In this document: positions 17,601 through 26,125 of the stretch, in pieces
Layout of the letters: each line of letters begins with the position of its first letter
Numbering within the stretch: the first letter of the stretch is position 1
Translations under genes and position numbers: made by a program
Origin: Actinokineospora terrae
GTDB taxonomy: Bacteria > Actinomycetota > Actinomycetes > Mycobacteriales > Pseudonocardiaceae
Assembly: GCF_900111175.1 (NCBI RefSeq)
Contig: NZ_FOGI01000015.1
Location: 62,001 to 126,000 of the forward strand
DNA length: 64,000 bases
Reading direction: 5' to 3'
The notes under the pieces: model-generated
What the model was told of the DNA's origin: nothing
Database searches by the model: none
Seen by the model: only the letters and a program-made list of their open reading frames with translations

Positions 17601-20600
17601 ATGCCGAAGACAGTGGACTATGCACTCATGGCTTCCGATGACGCGAGCGACGTACTTCCAACTGCGGTGGTGGCGCAGTTGGAACTGATCCTCGGCGAGC
17701 AGGGTCGGCGCGTGATGGAGTGCCTTGAGACTGCGGCAGAGTTGCTCAAGCTAGGTGCAGACGGCGCAAAGGGATTGCGTTTCGCGGAAAGCGCTGCGTT
17801 CAACGTCCGGGTAGCGTTGGAGTCCGTCGTGAAGGGGCAGACTGCGACCCCGGGCGGCTTGCCGGTGATCCGCCAGGCGTGGGAGGCGTACCAGGCAGCG
17901 GCGGCCATGTCGGAGGCAAGTGTACCCGAGGCCAGATCCCGATTCGACGAGGTCGTCCGCGACCAAATAGAGAGGTCTGACAGAAGCACCCTCCGCGACA
18001 ACCAGTTGTTGACATTCCTTGTCAGGCGCAGCGGACTTGGGCCGTTGCGCACCAGGCAAGACCCCGTCGGCGAATTCAGCAAACTGCGTGAATCGGCCAG
18101 TGACGCAGTACATGACCATATGGGACTGGCCGAGGCGGTCACTCTATTCGACCGGGCCGTCTCGTGGTTTGTTCGTATGTTCATGCCCCCGGATGCCATG
18201 ATGGCCAAGATCATTAAGTTGGCTGATCAACCGTGGCACGGCAATGAGCAGGTCTTGGAACTGGAGCGGACGATCGTCCACGGACATCACCTGCGACTAT
18301 TCTTCAGCCGCGTCGCTGATCCAGCCTGGTTGGTACCCCTGCACGCGGCCAGGTTGGTGCGCGTACCTGACCCCTCCGAATTGTGGCCGGCGTCAGGGCT
18401 CCTGGAAGGACTCGGCTCCACAGATCCAGCCGCAGTGGCCGACCTGCTGGCGCTCGTACTGGTTGATACGAAGACGCTGAGTAAGTCTGATCGCTCTTCA
18501 CCCCAGTTCGAAGTGCTACGGGTCGCTTCGCAACTCGGCCCCTGTGGCTATGACCTGATCGCCCAGATAGCGCGCCAGCAGCCACAACACCGTGGCGTGC
18601 AGTCTCTTGCTGCCTACGCCGCCCGGAAAGCCGGCCCTTCCGACCCGTTCGTAGCGTCGGTCGTCCAGACCGTCGTCACGGGGAAGGCGACAGATCGTCA
18701 CCCTCACGCGCGATCCCTGCTCGACCATCTCGTCGCCGGTCTGACCGCGGACAACATGGATCAGCGCATCCGCATGCTGGCGGGCAAGACGCGCTCGATC
18801 GCCACGACACTAGCCGTAACTCTGGATCGGGCCTCCTTGGTCAGCGATCTGGAACGAGAGAATCGGCTGGGTGTGGTCCTGGTGTACGCACTGGCGCGTG
18901 CGCTGAGCAAGGCCACGGAGCTGGGCGTATCAGTCACCGACCAACTCGCGTGGATCAACACGATCACAGGTGAAGTCGGTAGCCGTCTCACATGCCGCGT
19001 TCTGGCCAGCGGCACCACTGCGCACCTGCCCGCGATGGTCGACCACATCGCCCGGCGGCTCGCCTCCGTGGAGCCAACAGGTGACGACCGTGACCTCGTA
19101 GTCCGGGTTCTCGCTCTTGATCCAGACCCTGAGTACTCCGGCCCCTGGATTGATGCGCTCGGGTCGCCGTCGTCAGCGATCGACACCGACGAGCGACCGC
19201 CAGACGACTGGATTCGAGGGTGGCGTTGGGCGTCCATCCTTCCCGAGACCGTGCTCGGCGCGTGGAGTGATGTGCTGGCCCGGATGACCTCGCAGTTCGG
19301 AACCCTCGACAACTCCGAGTTCGACAAGCGGGCGCGGCTGTGGAGCTACGCAGGATCGGCATACAGCAGCGACGCACTGGGACAACTTCCCGTGCTGGAG
19401 GCGGCCGATCAGGTCGCCGCGTGGCGCCCCGACCCCAGTGCCGGCTGGCAACAGAACAGCGCCCGCGAACTCGCACGCGCGCTGGAGACCACTGTTACCG
19501 CAGCGCCGACGGCGTGGGCCGAGGACGCGGTCACAGTTGTCGATCACCTGCGAGAGCCGGTGTACGTACTCCACTACTTCCTGGCGCTCGCGGCTCAAGC
19601 AGCGGCCGTCACAGGCCAGGCGGCCGTGATCTTTGCCGCAGCCGAACATGCCCGAAGCCAACGGTGGCCCCCGACCCTGCTCGGGAACGACAACTTCGAC
19701 TACGAACCTGACTGGCACAACGTCGACCTGGCTACCGTCGAGCTCGCCGCAGCCCTGGCCCGCACCAACGCCGCCTTGTCAGGTCACCTCGACACCGCCT
19801 GGGACTGGACCCTCGAACTCATCAGCTTCACGTCCACCGACGATGACCCCGTGGAAGGCCGCGACGTCCTGCACGCCGCCATCAACAACCCGTCAGGACG
19901 AGCGGTGCAAGCCGCCCTCGCGATCGCGGATTGGGAAGCGCGCAACCTCACCACCATCAGGACCGCGTTCACTCACGTCCTTGACGACATACTCGAACTG
20001 CAGGGCCAACGGGCAGCGGAATACCGTGCCGTACTGGCCCTGCACCGACTGCTCTTGGAGCGCCTGGCGCGACCATGGCTGGAAACCAACGCAGCGCCGT
20101 TGTTCGCCACTGATCGACTCGGCCGCACGACACTCGAAACCACGCTGACCTACTCGCAGCCGTCAGACTGGTTCCTCCAGCGGTTCCGCAACAGGCTCGT
20201 CACCGCAGCACGCGAAGGCGTCGACCGTGCGACAACCTGGCTCCTGGTCGGAATGCTCCACCAGCAGGACGGATACACCGGCGAAGCACTCATCGACCTA
20301 CTGCGCAGCCATCCACCAGCACTGACCTCCGCCGCCGAGCACGTCGCCTCACTGGTCAACGACGACAACGTCGACCAAGAAGTTCTCGACACCGCCGTGC
20401 GCTTCTGGCAGCTCCTACTCGACTCCGACCGGACCGTTGTCCCTGCCCAGGTCGTTCGCGCGTCCGGGCGCTGGGCCTTGGTGGCGGCCCTTCCCAATGA
20501 AATCTGGGCACACCTCACCCATCAGACCCTGAACATCACGGCAGGAGCCATCGACTGGCCGATCGAGGTAGCCGAACGCGCACGCGACAGTCGCACCTCC

Positions 20601-20798
20601 GTCTACTGCACTCGCATCCTGTATGCCCTCCTGGCAAACGGCGAACGCTGGGAACAACACCACGTGGCCAACGTGGCAGTCGACACCCTCCGCCTCATCA
20701 CCGCAGACAACGGCCTGATCGACGAGCACTTCCTACGACTACGCACGGCGCTCATCGAACGCGGCCACCACGACGCGGAAGATACGGGCCCACCCTGA
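17601..20798 (+). CDS. Very large helical protein, function unknown
   Basis: A 1,065-residue protein if started at ATG 17601; ATG 17628 is the other good candidate, and neither has a clear ribosome site. It is almost wholly alpha-helical, with many Leu/Ala-rich amphipathic segments, no membrane span and no P-loop. The first 200 residues form a distinct helical domain (ESAAFNVRVALESVVKGQ, then SDAVHDHMGLAEAVTLFDRA) ahead of a long HEAT/TPR-like solenoid. No catalytic motif is visible. Orphan genes of this shape often belong to defence or regulatory systems in actinomycetes, but that is only analogy. It stands alone: the DNA behind it is eroded. Confidence 0.75.
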   Translation: MPKTVDYALMASDDASDVLPTAVVAQLELILGEQGRRVMECLETAAELLKLGADGAKGLRFAESAAFNVRVALESVVKGQTATPGGLPVIRQAWEAYQAAAAMSEASVPEARSRFDEVVRDQIERSDRSTLRDNQLLTFLVRRSGLGPLRTRQDPVGEFSKLRESASDAVHDHMGLAEAVTLFDRAVSWFVRMFMPPDAMMAKIIKLADQPWHGNEQVLELERTIVHGHHLRLFFSRVADPAWLVPLHAARLVRVPDPSELWPASGLLEGLGSTDPAAVADLLALVLVDTKTLSKSDRSSPQFEVLRVASQLGPCGYDLIAQIARQQPQHRGVQSLAAYAARKAGPSDPFVASVVQTVVTGKATDRHPHARSLLDHLVAGLTADNMDQRIRMLAGKTRSIATTLAVTLDRASLVSDLERENRLGVVLVYALARALSKATELGVSVTDQLAWINTITGEVGSRLTCRVLASGTTAHLPAMVDHIARRLASVEPTGDDRDLVVRVLALDPDPEYSGPWIDALGSPSSAIDTDERPPDDWIRGWRWASILPETVLGAWSDVLARMTSQFGTLDNSEFDKRARLWSYAGSAYSSDALGQLPVLEAADQVAAWRPDPSAGWQQNSARELARALETTVTAAPTAWAEDAVTVVDHLREPVYVLHYFLALAAQAAAVTGQAAVIFAAAEHARSQRWPPTLLGNDNFDYEPDWHNVDLATVELAAALARTNAALSGHLDTAWDWTLELISFTSTDDDPVEGRDVLHAAINNPSGRAVQAALAIADWEARNLTTIRTAFTHVLDDILELQGQRAAEYRAVLALHRLLLERLARPWLETNAAPLFATDRLGRTTLETTLTYSQPSDWFLQRFRNRLVTAAREGVDRATTWLLVGMLHQQDGYTGEALIDLLRSHPPALTSAAEHVASLVNDDNVDQEVLDTAVRFWQLLLDSDRTVVPAQVVRASGRWALVAALPNEIWAHLTHQTLNITAGAIDWPIEVAERARDSRTSVYCTRILYALLANGERWEQHHVANVAVDTLRLITADNGLIDEHFLRLRTALIERGHHDAEDTGPP

Positions 20799-21458
20799 CC
20801 AGCCCCGAGTAAGCAGCACTTGCGCGGGGATCAACGCGCGGAACGCGCTCAACGCGAGCCGGATCGACACATTCGGACGCTCCGGCCGGGGAGAACTTGC
20901 GTCTCCATCGCGGACAACGAACCTAGCCGGGGTCGCTCAACCCAGTTTGTCCGCCAGTCGCTCCAGGTCGCCGACGGCGACGTTGCCCGCGCCGTTGATC
21001 AATCCGGCGATCCGGTCCTGTGTGGTCTCGATCGTTGGGCGAGGACACCACCGTCCACGCGCTCGAACCCGAACGCCTCCCGCACGGAGCAGGCCCGGCG
21101 ATGCGCTGCCTGGAATCGGGGCGGAGCAGCGTCAACCCAAAGATCGGGCTGCCACGGTCGTTGCGGCCCCCACGGGCTCGTGTCCGCACCGGGCGGTCAC
21201 CGGAATCGTGTTGTCGTGAGTGTTCCGCCTGCTCGGTCGATCTTCCCCATCGGCCGAGGAGGCGGAACGGCCCAGAGCATAGCCACCTATCGAACGTATG
21301 TTCAACTCGGGCGGGTGGATTGTGCTGTGACCTGGGTGACCGGTGCGTGACGGTATGCCGCCGGCGCGGATGCTCGGGTGTCGAGCGGAGTGCGAGGCGT
21401 GGCACGATTCCCCGGCGACGGGCCCAGTCCCTGCCTGTCCGTGATGTGAGAAGTGCGC
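20799..21458. other. Eroded intergenic region
   Basis: No intact gene was found. On the minus strand a short frame, RIAGLINGAGNVAVGDLERL followed by ADKLG and a stop near 20938, reads as the C-terminal end of a lost protein. Its continuation upstream is in another frame (EAFGFERVDGGVLAQ, near 21040). This looks like a decayed gene. Confidence 0.4.
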
Positions 21459-21758
21459 ATGACCGATCACACAGCGCGTGGCGATCCACCGACGCTCCGC
21501 CCGCGCCGATCGACGTGTTGGTCGTGGAGGACTACGCCGGTGATGTGGTGATGATCCGCGAGGCGTTCGAGGCGCGCGCAGCGCAGCAGGTTGCACGTCG
21601 TCAACGACGGGATGGACGCGGTGGCCTTCCTGCGCCGCGAGGGGAGCTTCCGCGACGCGCCGAGACCCCAGTTGATCCTCCTCGACCTGAACATGCCGTG
21701 CATGGGCGGCCGCGAGGTCCTCGCAGAGATCAGGCCGACCCTGACCTGGCTCCGGTGA
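21459..21758 (+). pseudogene. Broken response-regulator receiver gene
   Basis: Pieces of one CheY-like receiver (Rcp1 type) occur in different frames. One frame holds PIDVLVVEDYAGDVVMIREA (from about 21506), with the acidic pocket. After a shift near 21585 the frame continues LHVVNDGMDAVAFLRREGSF and PQLILLDLNMPCMGGREVL, which contains the phospho-acceptor Asp in LLDLNMP, then ends at TGA 21756. The likely ATG at 21459 is in yet another frame. The last beta strands and the conserved Lys are lost. It is a typical receiver gene inactivated by at least two indels. Confidence 0.75.
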
Positions 21759-21830
21759 ACACCACACCACCGCCCTGGCCGCGGGCACATCCAAGAGGAA
21801 AGTCCTGGCCACTGCCGCGCCGCAAAGGCC

Positions 21831-22007
21831 ATGACGACGAGGAACAGCACGTACGTCTACGACGACCCCACCGGCGACAACCACACCGGCGACGCAAGCT
21901 GTGGACCTGTCAGAACCTTCTCCTGGAGCACCATCAGCAACGGGCGCTACGACTCCACCCACGCCAGCTGGGTCTCTACAGACAAGGCCAGCGGCGGCAC
22001 CTGCTGA
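21831..22007 (+). CDS. Possible 58-residue peptide, perhaps a gene remnant
   Basis: ATG 21831 gives MTTRNSTYVYDDPTG and ends VSTDKASGGTC. It is rich in Ser, Thr, Gly and Tyr with two cysteines, like the mature part of a small secreted protein. In another frame just upstream the bases read KRKVLATAA, like the start of a signal peptide, so this may be a frameshifted secreted-protein gene. The 282 bp behind it hold nothing I can support. Confidence 0.3.
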   Translation: MTTRNSTYVYDDPTGDNHTGDASCGPVRTFSWSTISNGRYDSTHASWVSTDKASGGTC

Positions 22008-22289
22008 CTCTGAGGGGAGCCTCCAATGGGGCCGACAGCAAGATCCACTGTCGTGCACCTATGGACGAAGCGGCGGGCAAGGACGCTCCCTGCCGCCGAC
22101 CTCGACACCAGACAAGCCCCGTGTCCAGACTTCCCATGCGGACGCCGAAGACCAGGGTCAAGACATTGAGATCCCGGTGGGCCAGGAACGATCTAGACCG
22201 CCACCGGGAGTGCCGCCGCCGTTTCCACGGCCCGAGTTCACAGCGAGCAGGTGTCCACCCGCCAGCCTAGTCCACTTCGGACCAACTCA

Positions 22290-22736
22290 TCACAGACTCG
22301 CCCCATCGGTCCACGTCGTCTGCGGGCTGTCCCTCTGGTTGCTGCTTGGTACTCGGGGACGGGTGTTGTGCAGGATGAGTGCCAGGTCGATTCGGAGTTC
22401 GTGGAGGGTGTTGGCGATCTCGGTCATGCGCTGTTCGAGGACTGCCAATCGCGCTGAGAATGGATTGTCCTCATTCGGGGTGGCAGGCGGTGGTGGCGGG
22501 GTGTGGCTGTTGAGAACCATGGACAGGTGGTCGGGGTGTAGTTGGAGGGCAGTGGAGAGAGCTTCGAGGGTTCGAGGACTGCGACGGCGCTGGTTGGTGT
22601 TGTACTGCAGTTCGCGGACGATGGCTTGGGAGACGAGTGAACGCGTAGCGAGTTCGCGTTGAGTCCAGGCGAGTTCGGTGAGACGTTGGTCGATGCATCG
22701 CCCGACCGCTGCCCAGTCTTCGGGTGGCTGACTCAC
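22290..22736 (-). CDS. XRE-family helix-turn-helix regulator
   Basis: A 148-residue protein. The HTH occupies about residues 15-75: WTQRELATRSLVSQAIVREL, then RRRSPRTLEALSTALQLHPDH. The C-terminal 70 residues include a proline run and a helical stretch (ARLAVLEQRMTEIANTLHEL), probably a dimerisation helix. ATG 22736 overlaps the stop of the preceding small gene by four bases (ATGA). It is the last gene of the long overlapping minus-strand run and may regulate it. Confidence 0.85.
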   Translation of the reverse strand: MSQPPEDWAAVGRCIDQRLTELAWTQRELATRSLVSQAIVRELQYNTNQRRRSPRTLEALSTALQLHPDHLSMVLNSHTPPPPPATPNEDNPFSARLAVLEQRMTEIANTLHELRIDLALILHNTRPRVPSSNQRDSPQTTWTDGASL

Positions 22737-22936
22737 TCGGCTTCCGCTTCAGACGTTGCCTCGGTGCGCCAGGTCATGAGCATGGACTCGGCTCTTGCCG
22801 GTAGCTGTCGAGCTTCGCGTCTCAATTGGTCTTGGGCGGCGCGGACGAACTCGGCCATGCGTGTGCGGATGGTGGCGACCACGTCGTCCCAGTTGCCGGT
22901 CATGCCGCGGCGGGTGTGAGGTCGTGGTGGTGTCAT
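22733..22936 (-). CDS. Small helical protein
   Basis: A 67-residue product from ATG 22936 (MTPPRPHTRRGMTGNWDDVV). That start codon overlaps the stop of the preceding gene (ATGA), and its own stop overlaps the next start (ATGA). Most of it is one charged amphipathic helix (RMAEFVRAAQDQLRREAR). No domain recognised. The double overlap is the main evidence that it is translated. Confidence 0.6.
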   Translation of the reverse strand: MTPPRPHTRRGMTGNWDDVVATIRTRMAEFVRAAQDQLRREARQLPARAESMLMTWRTEATSEAEAE

Positions 22937-23274
22937 GGTGTCCAGAGCGTGGGTGCGCGACCGACGACAAGCCATGGTGCCAGCGGTTCGTCTGGGCCTG
23001 GGAGGGCAGTGAGGTGGTCGATGACCTCGACCAAGCCGCCCTCGTAGGTCCAGACGAGACCTCCGTCGCGGGTGCTGCGCGCGGCGGCCGCGTCGGTCTG
23101 GTGGTGGATGACGAGGAGGTCGATCTAGCCATGAGGCCAGTAGCGGTGGCCGTAGATCTGGGTGATGTGGCCGCCGTTGACTGCGACGTGGAATGTCCAG
23201 CCGGTGTCGCGGAGGTCGATGAGGTGTTGGAGTTCTGGGTAGGCGGCGAGAGCTTGGGAGTCAGGTGTTGTCAT
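22933..23274 (-). pseudogene. 113-codon gene interrupted by an in-frame amber codon
   Basis: From ATG 23274 the frame reads MTTPDSQALAAYPELQHLID and continues to HRYWPHG, then a TAG at 23125-23127. The same frame goes on with protein-like sequence, IDLLVIHHQTDAAAARSTRD and WTYEGGLVEVIDHLTALP, and ends in a TGA that overlaps the next gene's start as ATGA. The second half has no start codon of its own other than an internal TTG. The simplest reading is one gene with a Trp (TGG) to amber (TAG) change; sequencing error or readthrough are alternatives. It overlaps the gene upstream by 14 bases. Confidence 0.7.
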
Positions 23275-23932
23275 GGCTGTGCCGGTGGCGGAGTGTGTGG
23301 GCCATGCCGGACAGGACACCGATTTCCTCGTCGCCGAGGGTGTCGTAGCCGTGCGGTCCGCCGGGTTCGGTGTCGTTCCATTGCCCTAGCCAGGCGATGG
23401 TTCCGGCGAGGTCTAGGTCCGGGCCGCCCATCGTACTGACGAGTTCGGATGCCACTGTGTTGGGCAGTTGCGGGAGGCTGGGGCAGGTGCGGCAGCCCTC
23501 GACGACGGTGCCGCGCAGCGCGCCGAGGTTGTGGAAGGTGAGTGTGTGGCGGTGGTAGCCGTGGGTTTTGCGGCAGTGGCTGGTGGGGTCGAGGGCTTCG
23601 TTGTAGAGGGCGATGATCAGGGGCCACTGGATCCACCGCAGGTGTGTGTCCGGGGTGGCGTGGTTTTCGAGGCCGGTGGGGTCGAGCGCGTAGCGGCTGG
23701 GAGTGGCGTGGCGGGTCAGGGCGCCGTCGGGGGCGATGGATACCCACTGGATGACTTCGTCGGGCTCGGGTCTGTCGAGGATCAGGTCGGGCATGCCGTG
23801 GATCCGGATCACGGGCAACTCGACGGTCGCCTGATAGGCGCTCAGGTCAAGCCTGGTGGCTGGGGCGTTGGCGTAGTTGTAGAGCAGTTGGGCCGCGGTG
23901 GAGGTGGGGCGGTCGATCACGGTGCTGGTCAT
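23261..23932 (-). CDS. Hypothetical protein in the overlapping operon
   Basis: A 223-residue soluble protein. It begins MTSTVIDRPTSTAAQLLYNY and contains VSIAPDGALTRHATPSRYAL, a Cys/His-bearing middle (SHCRKTHGYHRH, then EGCRTCPSL) and an acidic C terminus. The C-x-x-C and nearby histidines could bind a metal. ATG 23932 overlaps the stop of the TraB-like gene (ATGA). I do not recognise the family. Confidence 0.65.
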   Translation of the reverse strand: MTSTVIDRPTSTAAQLLYNYANAPATRLDLSAYQATVELPVIRIHGMPDLILDRPEPDEVIQWVSIAPDGALTRHATPSRYALDPTGLENHATPDTHLRWIQWPLIIALYNEALDPTSHCRKTHGYHRHTLTFHNLGALRGTVVEGCRTCPSLPQLPNTVASELVSTMGGPDLDLAGTIAWLGQWNDTEPGGPHGYDTLGDEEIGVLSGMAHTLRHRHSHDNT

Positions 23933-24681
23933 GGTTTGTCCTCAGTCGACGTGTCTGGTGTGGTGGGTGGTTGTTTGCTGATCGCGCGTAGCCATTGGGT
24001 GTGGGCGAGGGTGAAGTCGTTGAGTGCCAGGAGTCTGCCCATGCCGGATAGGTGACCCGCGCCCCAGGGGGGTAGGACTGGTGAGTCGTGGACGATGCGC
24101 AGGGCTTGGGTGATGGCGTTGATGTTGCGCCAGTCGACGATTCCCAGTCGTGTGGAGCGGTTGGCGGTCAGGTGTGACCAGCGGGAGCCGTGGATCAGCA
24201 ACCGTCGTAGCACTCGTGCCGCCAGTCGTGCCTGAATCCCGTCCGGCCAGCTCATGTCGTCGGGGTCTGGCAGGTCGATCCGGCGCAGGTGTCCTGACAC
24301 GCGCAGCAGGTCTACCGCCGTGACGTCGGCGTTGTGCCAGTGTTCTCTGCGGGTCAGTCCGCGACTCTGTAGTTGTAGACCGGTGGCTGCGGCGGCCCAT
24401 TCGAGCAGGCGGCGCAGGCCCCAGCCGTCGAGGTGTGCGAGCCGTGCTTGCTCTCTCACGGTCAATGCTGGCGGCGGTTGCTCGCGGACTACACCCTCGT
24501 AGAGGATTTCTGCGTCGAGGTTCGTGTCCAGGATTCGCGCTACATCAGCGTAGTAGTCGGTTTCACCGACGTGGCACAGTCCGATGAGGATGACGGGGTG
24601 GGTGTCGGTGCGGGTCCAGGTCTGTACCGCTGTGTGGAGGTTGCCGCCGATGACGCGCATCCCGCGCGAGACCCGGGTCAT
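23929..24681 (-). CDS. TraB/GumN (Tiki superfamily)-like protein
   Basis: A 250-residue protein. ATG 24681 overlaps the stop of the XRE gene (ATGA). The first half contains PVILIGLCHVGETDYYADVA and AEILYEGVVRE, the G-x-x-H and Y/F-E-G pair that marks the TraB/GumN/Tiki superfamily, whose Tiki members are metalloproteases. The rest is helical, with HWHNADVTAVDLLRVSGHL fitting the later histidine-containing part. There is no signal peptide, so it is cytoplasmic. Role unknown: TraB proteins in Gram-positives counteract pheromone peptides, which makes a peptide-related job attractive beside a lanthipeptide locus. Confidence 0.6.
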   Translation of the reverse strand: MTRVSRGMRVIGGNLHTAVQTWTRTDTHPVILIGLCHVGETDYYADVARILDTNLDAEILYEGVVREQPPPALTVREQARLAHLDGWGLRRLLEWAAAATGLQLQSRGLTRREHWHNADVTAVDLLRVSGHLRRIDLPDPDDMSWPDGIQARLAARVLRRLLIHGSRWSHLTANRSTRLGIVDWRNINAITQALRIVHDSPVLPPWGAGHLSGMGRLLALNDFTLAHTQWLRAISKQPPTTPDTSTEDKP

Positions 24682-25520
24682 GCGGAGACCTTGTCGGCGA
24701 AGTAGGTCGCCAGGTTTCCGAGCACGGCGAGGGAGTCGGCCACGGTGACGGCGCGCTGCTTGATCGTCTCGATCACGGCCTGGAACCTGTTGATGTCGTC
24801 GAGGTAGAGGGTGGTGTCGAGGATGTCGACCTTGACCGTCTTGTAGCCGCCGTCGAGGGCCAGGAGTTGGAACGGGTGGATGTGTTCGTCTATGTCCACC
24901 AGGCGGATGGTGACGTCGTCGGAGGCCGCGAGTTGGTAGAGGCACTGGGCCTGGTCATGGGCTGCTTGGTCGCCGTGTCGAAGGTGGTCGAGTGCTGCTC
25001 GGCCGATGAGGTACTGCCCGGTGATGGGCTTTGCGGGGCGTCGTTGGGGTGTCAGGTCGGCGGGGATGGTGTGCGGGGAGAACGATGTGGTCGTCGCGGT
25101 GAGGCTGCGGATCACGGTGGTGATTGCCCCTGCCAGTGGTGTGGTGGTGTCGCTGACCCACCACTCGCTCTCGTCGTGATCCTGGTTGATGTCGACGAGG
25201 GCACGCCGCACGTCCCGGGACGCGAGGCCGACAGCCCAAGCCAGCACCGACAGGTCGCCGTCGGAGAGCGTCCTGCTGCCGTTGAGGAAGCGGGACAGAC
25301 TGGCCGGGTCGATCCCGCTCGCGTCGGACACTTCCCGCTGGCTGCGACCGGAGTCGACGATGTGGTTCTGGATCAGCTTGCCCATGGCCAAGCCGCGCAA
25401 GCTCTGAGTTCGTAGTGACGTGGGCATGTGAGCACTCATGACATCCACAGCTCGGGCAACCCGACCCAGCGGGCTGTCGGAGGCGACGACCGTCGCCACG
25501 ATGTCTCGCCCCAGTTTCAT
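24678..25520 (-). CDS. XRE-family regulator with DUF5753-like domain
   Basis: A 280-residue protein from ATG 25520, which overlaps the ATPase stop as ATGA. The HTH is at about residues 45-105 (GRSQREVSDASGIDPASLSR, then FLNGSRTLSDGDL). The C-terminal half shows the DUF5753 pattern: YLIGRAALDHLRHGDQAAHD and VTIRLVDIDEHIHPFQLLAL, then a tail of YLDDINRF. Family members are abundant regulators in actinomycetes, often sitting by toxin-like or morphogenetic small genes. It is central in the overlapping module and is probably its own regulator. Confidence 0.85.
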   Translation of the reverse strand: MKLGRDIVATVVASDSPLGRVARAVDVMSAHMPTSLRTQSLRGLAMGKLIQNHIVDSGRSQREVSDASGIDPASLSRFLNGSRTLSDGDLSVLAWAVGLASRDVRRALVDINQDHDESEWWVSDTTTPLAGAITTVIRSLTATTTSFSPHTIPADLTPQRRPAKPITGQYLIGRAALDHLRHGDQAAHDQAQCLYQLAASDDVTIRLVDIDEHIHPFQLLALDGGYKTVKVDILDTTLYLDDINRFQAVIETIKQRAVTVADSLAVLGNLATYFADKVSA

Positions 25521-26125
25521 GACACGCACCCCGCCCCGGTCAGCCGACTGTTGGCGAAGGCCAGTGCTCGGTCCAGTACCGCTTCGTGGCCGTCGGAGTG
25601 CAGCTTCTCGTGCGAGTGATCCAGGTCGAGCAGGACCTGAAGGACGTGCTGGTTGGCGAGGGCACGGAAGTCGAGGTCGGGGTCACGGCTTTTGTTGCGG
25701 CCCAACGGTAGGTCCGGATCGAGTGTAGTGCGCAAGAGCAGGTCGTACTGCTCGCTGTGGGAGCGCATCATCGACTCCAACGTCATCACGGCAATGGCGT
25801 CTGGCTGTTCCTCGCAGTAGGCGAGTGCAGCGCGGTAGTAGCCGAGTGCGTCGGGGACGGCACGGTCGACGAGGACGACGTCGGCGTGCAGCGAGGCTTC
25901 CAACTCGTTGCTGATGCCCCGGGTGATGAACCACAGGGTGGAGACGTAGGTGTGGTTGAACAGGGTCGGCAAACCGATCCGCTTCGCCCGTTCACCCAGA
26001 TCGGCCACAGTGACGATCTGGAAGTTGTTGCGGCACAGTGCGCGGCCGAGACGGGCGAGGAAGATGGACTTACCGGTGGAGTGCGTGCCCAGCACACCGA
26101 TCGTGACTGGACTCTTGGTCCTCAC
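25517..26125 (-). CDS. Small P-loop NTPase/kinase (AAA_28-like)
   Basis: A 202-residue protein. GTG 26125 overlaps the exonuclease stop (GTGA). The P-loop is GVLGTHSTGKSIFLARL at about residues 10-26, and a Walker B-like strand is ADVVLVDRAVPDALGYY. The order of motifs matches the NadR-like/AAA_28 group, small ATPases whose members can phosphorylate nucleosides or nicotinamide riboside. A mid-protein run (MMRSHSEQYDLLLRTTLDPD) supports a kinase-like lid. The substrate is unknown. Neighbours suggest a nucleotide or nucleic-acid linked process. Confidence 0.75.
   Translation of the reverse strand: MRTKSPVTIGVLGTHSTGKSIFLARLGRALCRNNFQIVTVADLGERAKRIGLPTLFNHTYVSTLWFITRGISNELEASLHADVVLVDRAVPDALGYYRAALAYCEEQPDAIAVMTLESMMRSHSEQYDLLLRTTLDPDLPLGRNKSRDPDLDFRALANQHVLQVLLDLDHSHEKLHSDGHEAVLDRALAFANSRLTGAGCVS

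Noticed and set aside
21020..22270. 416-codon plus-strand frame
   Set aside because: It joins noise to a single receiver fragment; the receiver part changes frame, so this is a broken gene and not one protein.
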